DNA from: Nephromyces sp. MM_2019
Taxonomy: Eukaryota; Apicomplexa; Aconoidasida; Nephromycida
Reading direction: 5' to 3'
DNA length: 43,771 nucleotides
Assembly: GCA_015657535.1 (NCBI GenBank)
Contig: JADHZB010002066.1
Span: 1,587 to 45,357 of the forward strand
Shown: positions 35,969 to 43,771 of the stretch, piece after piece
How the letters are laid out: every line of letters starts with the position of its first letter
Numbering within the stretch: the first letter of the stretch is position 1
Made by a program: the position numbers and the translations under genes
Notes under the pieces: model-generated
Told to the model about the DNA's origin: nothing
Seen by the model: only the letters and a program-made list of their open reading frames with translations
The model's database searches: none

Positions 35969-37710
35969 TGGGATAGCGTTTTAATTTGGATCAAGCAAGG
36001 CGCTATACTGGATCCAATTTATTCTCTCGATGACTTTGGTGCTACATGCTACTTGCTGCATAACTTGATTCACGCTAAAAATAGCATGTTTTGCTATACT
36101 TAACAAGTGGAGAAAGTAGTGTGATTTCTTTAGAAAACGATAAAAAACTTCTTACTTATCTCGCGCATTTGCTCCTATGTTATTGCCTCTGAGGCTTCTT
36201 TAACGCGCTCTGCTAGCGAGTGCCCCGTCTATATTTTTTTGGTAAGTAAAATACCGTAAAGTAAATTTCTCAGGCTATGCCATTTTCAAACTTTATAGCG
36301 TCCATGCTTCAAAATCCCCACCCTATTACCGTTTTCCAGCCTATACTTCGAGCAGAAAAAAAATAATTTCCTTCTATCTGAGCTGCTCGCAAAAGCTTCA
36401 AGCAAGTCTTTGAAAATTTTATTTATTTTATTCACTTACCAAAGAGTTGAACTGCTTTGCCATAGCTCATAATACGCATTGGAAAGATAAAATAGCAAAG
36501 TCACATCAAAAAACTGACCCAAGCAAAAACGCAAGAAAGTTAGAATAAATCTTATTACGCTCCAACGGCATCCTGTACAGCATTATCAGATTAAGCGTCT
36601 ACGATAAAGAATGCATTTGTGAATTATAATATTTAGCTCTGGAAGCAACCATGACACAATAACAACCCTGTGACCCCCTACCTGAGGCTTAATTAAAAAA
36701 CTAAAGTAGCACCGTTATATTTCTTCAATTACTAGTTTATAGCCAGCATGATATACTGAAAGTTACTGTGCTTATAACTGCATTCGATAACAAGCAAAGT
36801 GATGAATGGTAGCTTTGCTCATCCCAGTGCAAAATGTTTTCTCTAAGCCTCAAGTGAAATGCATGCAAAGACGGAACAACCTGGCTATGACTAAATTAAC
36901 TGTAACGTGTAGCTGCTTCTGCTAGAAAAGCTGGCATGTATTCCAAAGATCTGTAGCATAAAAAACAGTTTTTTGCCGAGGCAAGTTCTTAAGAGCAAAG
37001 CTATCCTTTTTAAACTGCTCTAGGAGGCCAAGATGATAACTTAGAGCCCAGATGATAGCTATTATCCGAGGTTATCTTTGCCTTGAAAAAAAATACCAAT
37101 AATCCTATTGCAAAATCATTAGCACAGATGTACATAATTATTACAGTGGAATTCTCCATAGCACATCCCAGGGGTTTACAAAAAGAATCGGATATAGCAA
37201 AGGGCTGCTTGCATGAATGAATGCTCCCGATTTTTTTGATTAAGTAACTATAGATTTTTTGAAGTTAGCTCTCTTGCTCTTTTAGCCGTGTAATCCATGA
37301 AGTAAGAATGTATTTTGGTCAACTTCTTGTGCTGCTTTGACGTCATTTTATCGAGCACCACTTTTTTTGCCTATTGGGCATGCTGTTTCTTGAAATTCAT
37401 CCAGTGAAATACAGAATATTTAAATTTGTTCGCAACATCTGACGAGCGAGGGGAAATACAGAATACTTAAATTTGTTCGAAATTCCTGAAGCTTAAGTGG
37501 CAATTTAACCACTAAAAGCTTTCGTTTATGTGCAAAAACTCTACGTATTAGTCTTGCAGAAAGCTTTGCTATGCCTAGTTACACCTTAAAGACACCTTGT
37601 ATTGGCATTGAACACCGTTCACCTTTCAGCTACATATTTTATGTTCTTAGCGCATGACTTACACAATGCTTTATACAATCTTTTTAAGAAAAATCCTCAT
37701 ATTTTAAAAT
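35969..37710. other. Intergenic stretch downstream of the phosphatase
   Basis: No coding frame with splice support was seen. It is less AT-rich than the phosphatase introns. It contains a direct repeat at 37406-37479. The phosphatase 3' UTR should lie at its left end; no clear AATAAA signal follows the stop. Confidence 0.5.
37406..37479. repeat. 27-bp direct repeat, 47-bp period
   Basis: Copies at 37406-37432 and 37453-37479 read GAAATACAGAATA, then T or C, then TTAAATTTGTTCG. They are identical at 26 of 27 positions and separated by 20 unrelated bases. No transposon ends or coding role are apparent. Confidence 0.9.
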
Positions 37711-40011
37711 TTAAGCATCAACTTGTGGTAGGTGCTTAAATTCATCGAGGTCAACCTCTGGGCTTACAAGATTCAAATAAACTCTGCTTCCCACTGCCAG
37801 ATCAAAGGAAAAACCGGAGCCTATTTTATTCCTAGTGAATAAAATGATTATAAATATGCCATCTGCGCTTTTTTCAATCTTTGATAAATAAGCAGTCTCA
37901 TGACGGCCGGTCAATGCGTCTCGGTTCCCTTTATCTGCATATTCCCACGTCTCACCAGGTCGAATTAAACCTTGAATATATACTAAATATTTCTTCATAG
38001 AATAACAAAAAATGTACCCTTCAAAAGAAGGTGTGTTACACAATCATGTTCAACCTTAGTAATGATTTTTGTTTAAGTAGAAAAGACTAACGGGCAGAAA
38101 ATGCTTTTAACCAGTTGAGCAGGGGGATGCTTTGCTATTAAAACTTAGGTACCTTCTCAGCCGCGCGGATTCCCTACGCATGCTTATTCAAAGCACTTTT
38201 TATTCACTTTCTCTGTCTTAAAATAATTGCGAAATCATGCAAAGTAGCCACATAGTTTTGCAAAATTTTATTTGCTTTAAAAGCTATACAGCACAAGTGG
38301 TCGCCAACTTGTGTCTACCGCTGGAAACACTACTAGTACAGCACCTCCTTGGTCCCTTGGAGTTGCTAGAGCTCTTACAGTTCACTTTTTTCACGTTTTG
38401 GCTTTAATCCGAGTGAAATTTAATGAGCAAAAGTCGAACCTCAACCAAGATCAGTGTATTAGGATAGTATAAATTTTCAATTATTGGATATCAATATGCA
38501 TGGCTCTCAAATTTTCTTTGCCGAAAAATAAGTTTCCTTCAGAGTTAAATGCGAACAGCTACGCTAGCACACAGATTACTCGTACGTGTGATAAGTACCC
38601 AACTATGATACGAATATTGAATTTTCATAGATTTAGGATATTAATTAGCAAATAATAGAATGTTTTACTCCTTTTCCGACGAAGGTTATTTGATACTAAT
38701 AAATCAAGAGTTATGCATAATTCTGTCACCTAAATATGTTCAGCGCCAAAAAGCGATATACCAAAGAAAATGTACTAGTGGCCCTCAGCTTTTGACCATA
38801 GAAACATCCGCGCACCTAATTTTGAAAAATTACAATCTGAGAAAGTACTAAGCAGAACTAATCTTTTACTTTATGATACCTGCATTCTTAGGTTTCTGGG
38901 TCATAAATCTGTTTTCAATGTTTTCGATTGCCTTATGTGACCGATAATCCCTTTTTCTCAATGTATATGCAAAAATTAGCGTCAATGACTCAAAATTTTA
39001 CCCACATTCGAAGCTTTGTTCAATAATCTCACACCACACACATAGCACACTGTCTAACAATAGAACCATGATACCCTTCGTCTAATCAGCGGTACGTGGC
39101 AACTTGCTCTATCATAAAAGATAAGACGGCCTTAGTAGTTTCATTCTACAAAATAGGCACAGTTGCAGCCAGGAAATATTGCTTAAGTGAAGAATGCTGT
39201 AGTTTTTCTCCAGTATAAAGCATAGGCAATAAAGAGTTGGTGTGCCTGCATGTCTTGGCCTAGAGAATAACAAGTAATTAATGCCTTTATTTCATGTTTC
39301 ACTCTTTGGCCCTTCTGCAGAGCCAAGGAATACATGCCTTCTGGGGTAAAATTCGGCAAATACCAGCTATTCCAAAAAAAATCATTGAATTACTTGCATA
39401 AGCGATATGTGGGTGCGCACTAGATGGACTTTGTGATCATACATGCAGGCTTTGCTGATGTGACTTCAAAGCTAACAACAGACTAGAACATTCAAGTTAT
39501 CAAACCGAGACACGCCCAACTTCTTTCATGTAAAATATCTGGAGGAAACACATAGCTTGCAGAGCAGCAGGAAGAGACTAGAATACTTTTTATCCTTGTT
39601 AATCCCGAGGGCTTTGTAATACTGTATCGGTCCATGGGTAGCCTGCATGGGTCTCTTTTTTACATGGAATATAAAGACATAAATTTTCAGCTAAGTAGAT
39701 AATCCGCCGTAAGAATCCGTGCTGTAGATCACATGTTCTAGCAATGTGTTAAGTAAACCATTAACCTAAATGTATGACGCTGTGGCAAAGCCGTGGATAG
39801 TGAACTGTTCAGCATAGGGTCGCAGCCTCCAGACATAACGTGCACATATTACCTCTAACACGACATGGTTAATTCCTCCTAGTTTCTCAGTATATGAAAC
39901 AATTAAAAATTCATTTACTGAGGAGCTAGCTTGTTGACGAAGATTCCAGCCTTTGGGGCAACGAGAGCAATGGTAGTAACCGGTGTTCCCAGGAGAAATA
40001 TATTGTTTCAT
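37711..40011 (-). CDS. Unrecognised protein of about 146 residues, two exons (tentative)
   Basis: Exon 1 (40011-39853) starts with ATG just after an in-frame TAA. It encodes 53 residues with a CxxC pair (YYHCSRCPKGW) and ends at a GAG|GTAATA donor in phase 0. Exon 2 (37992-37711) follows an AG in phase 0 and encodes 93 residues to a TAA: GLIRPGETWEYADKGNRD, then beta-rich segments (GIFIIILFTRN, GSRVYLNLVSPEVDL). Both look like real coding sequence in composition, but the 1.86-kb intron may hide further exons or the two may belong to different genes. Exon 2 could also start at its own ATG (37998). I recognise no family. Confidence 0.35.
38100..39850. other. Intron or intergenic DNA between the two blocks of the tentative minus-strand gene
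   Basis: No exon could be placed with confidence. A + strand ATG frame of 63 codons at 38660-38851 is the only notable open block; it has no recognisable domain and no splice partner. Confidence 0.4.
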
Positions 40012-40618
40012 TTAACGAGAATGACATGGCTACACTGCATTTTTGCAGAGCCTCTAGACTACTGCCTTAAGAATACTAACCTCAGAACGAGCAGATCTGC
40101 TGATTTAACCTACCTTCACCGTCATAACCGGCAGCTGGTTACCTATACTTTTGTTTGCATAAGACTTATTATCTTTCCGTTGTACCGCGTGGTCGTGGTT
40201 TATTTTATATATGTTAACCCTTAATCGCAACTGGCTACTTTAAACCCCCTAACGAAATTTTTAGGAAGCATGCTATGTGGCAGTTGAAAGCAACTTAGAT
40301 AGTGCTGCTAAAGTATACCCGCTGGCATTTAGGATAAATCAGACACTTATTCCGTATGTATTAAATATTTAGTTTAATGTTTCTTTTTGTAACAAAAACA
40401 CTTTTCGAGTAACCTTAATTTCTTGCCATTTTATTATGGCGATTAGTATCAGTGTACCTTCCGGAAATTCTGGTAATGAGCCTCGATGGCAAAGCTCCAT
40501 GCAGTTAAATATTTGCGCGCTGTACTTCCTGTTTTAACTTTAAAAAACTAATCACTTTAGCCAGAGTGCAGAACTAACAAAAAGTATTCCTACACCCCTA
40601 CACGAGTTGAAATTTAGC
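40012..40618. other. Non-coding stretch between tentative minus-strand genes
   Basis: No supported exon was found. A + strand frame spans 39931-40224, is antisense to the tentative exon at 39853-40011 and shows no domain. Confidence 0.4.
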
Positions 40619-41055
40619 CTAACTTCTTGGATTCAGTAAAGCCCTACTCGTAGCTAAAAGCCTTGTAACAGTCGTACAGATATTCTTCGCAGCTATGACA
40701 GCCGAAAGTATTTCAAGGTTATCTCTCTGTATCGTTTCTGAGGAGAGTCTTAAATCTTTATTAGTACTCGCAAGGGCTTTTCTCAAGCTACAGAACATCC
40801 ACCACTCCAAGACCTCCCGTCTCCATCCTCGCCTCTTCCCTGCCTTCTCCAACCTCTTGTGGGACTAGCCATATGAGTTCCCTCATATCTTCGCTGCCTC
40901 AAGATGTTGAAATTGGATTTTTTTCTGTACAACTCGCTTTCAGCAGGATGAGAATGACTAGCGGCTACAGGATTTCGAGATGATGAAGAAAACTCTCCCT
41001 TATTTACGGGAATTTCGGATCCTTGGTAATCATTGTTACTTCTGTGTGGTTGCAT
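40619..41055 (-). CDS. Tentative gene start with SNARE-like helix (unverified)
   Basis: An ATG at 41055 opens a polar Asn/Ser/Arg-rich stretch of about 68 codons. A second block, about 40785 down to 40622, encodes a helical segment (LASTNKDLRLSSETIQRD, then LEILSAVIAAKNICTTV). A short purine-rich intron could join them in phase 1 (G|GTTGGAG to GAAAAG|CC), but other donors are possible. The SSETIQ helix faintly resembles the Qb-type Sec20 SNARE motif. No membrane segment follows before the stop, so the true 3' end may use a donor such as A|GTAGGG and exons not found. Treat as a coding hint only. Confidence 0.3.
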
Positions 41056-41863
41056 ATATTAAGAGGACAAAATCTGCGATAGTATTGCGAATTCCTTATC
41101 ATGCGAAAAATAAGTAGCCACTAAATGATTGTGCGCGAATTTAATGCTAATTGTGAAAAAACCTGGGAAATGTCGGAGCATGAAATATTTTAGACTGCAT
41201 GCTAAAGCATTTCAGAGCACAGCTAATGTATAAACTGGTAAAACTAACGATTCTCTTCTAAGAACTTTAAGACTAAGGGAATTAATTTCCTAATGGGTGC
41301 GCGCCTAAATAAAAGGCTGCATCTCCACTTCAGGAATTTGCATCTAATGCTTTTAGTGAGCTCAACAAATCCACGGGAGTTTAAAGAACTTAAATTTCTC
41401 GTGACCGTATTTTTTTGCTTAAAAAAAGCAAAATATAATTTGATAGGCTAAGTGGACTTTGGAAAACTCCCCAAATGTCACTTAATAGCAATTTAAAAAA
41501 AAATTCCGCCTATAGTTTTGCAGCTGACATCCTTGAAGCTATAAAAAATCTTTTATGAAACCAAAGATTCTCCTTATAATACTTTGAAAATAAGAAACAG
41601 TGCCTAAAAAGTAAAGACTTGATACTTTCTACGCTCTCTTATATTTCAGGATAGCTATGCCAAATAAAGGCGTCAGCATGTTGTCGTAGTAAGCATAAGA
41701 TACCGCTTAAAAAAATAAATTTTGGATATTACAATAAATGAATTAACTAATAAACCTATTATTCATAATCAATTATTAATGGATTGAATGGATAAAATTG
41801 CTTTAAAACATGCTTTTAAAGCTTTATTGTAAGAAAAATCCTTGGTGTATTAAGAAATACTTA
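41056..41863. other. Non-coding stretch
   Basis: I see no exon or repeat structure in this AT-rich interval. The promoter of the tentative gene starting at 41055 would lie at the left end. Confidence 0.45.
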
Positions 41864-43517
41864 TCAAAGATAATTTGCAATTTTATTTTTTGAAAATAGT
41901 AATTTCTCCGGAAAAGAAATAAATTTTTCCTTGGACGACGTCTTTTTAAAATATATAAACAGACGCGAACGCAGGAAATCCGGTACCAGATTCCCAATAA
42001 ATTTTTTTGCAACAAAATCAAATGCAATAACAGGCCACAAGAACCCAAATTTCCTCTCATAGGCTATGAAAATCAAATAAAACAACAAAGCAGCAGCCTA
42101 CTGCATCATAACGAAAATCTTGTTCGCTAAGCATTCTTGCAGCTCGTAAATTATAAAACGAATTGAAAGTGAAACGCTTTTTTTATGAACCATAACAGAA
42201 TGGTTAACGAGCTGCACTTAAAACTGCAAAGAAACTATGCTCAAGAATGCAACTCATGCTCAGGTGTAAAAGCTGCACAATGAATAGACAATATACATAT
42301 AACCTTGAATGATGATGATATATGACTCAGCATTTAGCACATTCGTTCATTATTCCTAACATAATTAAAGATCAAGTCCTCGCAAATAATATAAAAAATG
42401 CCAATTGCAACGTCTAAATGCGGCTTGGCATCCAGCTCAGCCTCTCCGTTCATGCTTGCTGAATCCAGATACTGACCTTTGTTGTTCTACACGCCTTTTA
42501 TCTTCCAAACGCAAATCTCTCCAATCTCTGAGTATAATATGTTGATGATAATACAAAAAAACTCAAACCAGAATACAGACTAATGAAAAATGCGTTTTTC
42601 ATTCGTCATATATCCATGGCAAATAAATATTAGCATAGAATATCAAAAAATATCCATACTTCTTCTTTTCTCAAAAAGCTTCGACAAAAAAATAGCACAC
42701 TTTGCCTTTGAAAATCTTTTAAAAGACATCATTTCAGAAGTATAAAAGTGCTCACAAATGAGAAAAACTGCTTGGTGTTGAATTTACAAAATAGCACTTT
42801 TTTTTTGTAGAGTAGTATATAAAGTCACAAGATAGTCAGAGGGGTGGCATAGCAGGCATTTAAAGACATTATTACCACATTGAGTAAAAAGCCAACACAA
42901 AAATATAACACCTACGCTTGCTGGTCTAATTGCTCAGCGTCATCCAAAGATTTTTTACAAATCGAAAAATCCTGCTGAAGAAGTTTATGCTCCTGCTGCA
43001 AAGTCTTAAATTCCTTGTGAATGCTGTCTCGCTCTTGCCTGGCAGTCTTTACAGAAAAACATATAAAAGTGGAAAAACATGGTTTTAGCCGTTTGGAAAA
43101 TGCGCAGAAAAGCATTGAAAACATCGTTTTTCTTACAAAAAAGACATCTTCATTAACTCCTTAGCCTTTAGGCATTAAAAAACAAGGGGTCTGCAGTATA
43201 AAAAAATCAAATGTATCATAAAAATTATCCACTATAAGGCATAGATGTTTAAAAGCTACAATAATGATGAATTATTGAAGGTTTTCTTGAGAATCCGGCA
43301 GTTACCAAAACCAGTTCAAAAATATTGCATCTGGAAGTTACTAGCTAATACTGGCAGAGTGCAAATTAGCATAAAAAAGCTTCAAAAATTGAAAGCAAAC
43401 ATGCACATATTGAAGATTATTAAATAAATGATCAGCTCAGCCACTTCCTGCGGTAAAAATGCCTTCAAACTGTTTGAAGAAAGTTTATTTTCAAATAAAA
43501 ATGAAGAGGAAGAAAAA
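41864..43517 (-). CDS. Partial coiled-coil protein gene, several exons (tentative)
   Basis: Three blocks join in phase. One is 43517-43445 (Ser/Phe-rich, ends LKAFLPQE). The next is 43046-42916, after TTTTCTGTAAAG, a coiled coil with QERDSIHKEFKTLQQEHKLL and SLDDAEQLDQQ. The third is 42527-42477, after ACTCAG, highly charged, DWRDLRLEDKRRVEQQ. A terminal block at 42063-41864 (YERKFGFLWPVIAFDFVAKK and onward) has an acceptor but needs a phase-1 donor, while the preceding exon ends in phase 2, so an exon is missing or one boundary is wrong. The 5' end probably lies beyond the window. Coiled coils suggest a structural or tethering protein; nothing more specific can be said. Confidence 0.4.
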
Positions 43518-43615
43518 CTGCAAAAAGAAAAGTATACACACAAAGCAACGCCTAATACGCATAGGGCAATAAAGAGATTCTTGATGAAAGAGATTTTTTA
43601 TGAAACAAAGGCAAC

Positions 43616-43675
43616 CCTAATAAAAAATGAAACACAGAGTAACACTCTAATAAAAAATGGAACACAGAGTAAGAC
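43616..43675. repeat. Two copies of a 30-bp tandem unit
   Basis: The two units of period 30 share the core CTAATAAAAAATGRAACACAGAGTAA and have near-identical flanks. A partial third copy (CCCTAAAAAAAAGTAACAC) leads into the CA-rich array at the window end. The CCCTAA strings resemble telomere repeats only locally and do not form an array. Confidence 0.85.
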
Positions 43676-43701
43676 CCTAAAAAAAAGTAACACACACAAG
43701 C

Positions 43702-43771
43702 CAACACACACAGGGCAACACACACAGGGCAACACACACAGGGCAACACACACAGGGCAACACACACAGGG
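43702..43771. repeat. 14-bp minisatellite, five exact copies, cut by the window end
   Basis: CAACACACACAGGG is repeated exactly five times up to the last base of the window, so the array continues beyond it. A minus-strand Cys/Val/Leu-rich open frame through it is a by-product of the repeat, because a 14-bp unit cannot keep one frame. Confidence 0.95.

Noticed and set aside
43552..43767. Cys/Val/Leu-rich minus-strand frame
   Set aside because: It is produced by the 14-bp CA-rich minisatellite, whose period breaks any constant frame.

Overview
The window is nuclear DNA of a eukaryote. The protein-coding signal is broken into short open blocks bounded by GT..AG sites, often with a pyrimidine-rich acceptor, and these blocks join in consistent codon phase. 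Coding density is low and most of the rest is AT-rich. I rebuilt genes by hand from splice sites, phase and protein-family patterns. The style (many short exons, AT-rich introns, a PPP phosphatase with a long EF-hand-like N-terminal part) would suit an alveolate or apicomplexan-type protist. That placement is an inference, and no organism-specific marker was seen.

Layout, left to right. 1-2517: a trinucleotide microsatellite followed by simple-sequence, apparently non-coding DNA. 2518-5863 (+): a two-exon gene for a large cysteine/serine/proline-rich orphan protein with a perfect PP1-docking-type motif and a 17-bp perfect hairpin inside the coding sequence. 8742-9893 (+): a small four-exon roadblock/LC7-type dynein light chain. 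14096-22150 (-): an eight-exon gene for a 317-residue tetratricopeptide protein with a mitochondrial-type presequence. 22903-23738 (+): a three-exon orphan of 129 residues, divergent from the TPR gene across about 750 bp. 23788-23939 (-): a probable terminal exon, tail to tail with the orphan. 28618-35968 (+): a twenty-exon PPP-family serine/threonine phosphatase, complete from ATG to stop, 645 residues. 37711-40011, 40619-41055 and 41864-43517 (all -): weaker gene models, the last a partial coiled-coil protein. The right edge ends in tandem CA-rich repeats.

The genes form no operon-like unit. The identifiable products cover dynein motor function, mitochondrial TPR scaffolding and phosphatase signalling. 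The best leads are the phosphatase, which keeps every catalytic residue but has rewritten the loops that normally carry SAPNY and GGLSP, and the cysteine-rich protein carrying a PP1-docking motif in the same window. No CRISPR, rRNA, convincing tRNA or intact transposon was found.
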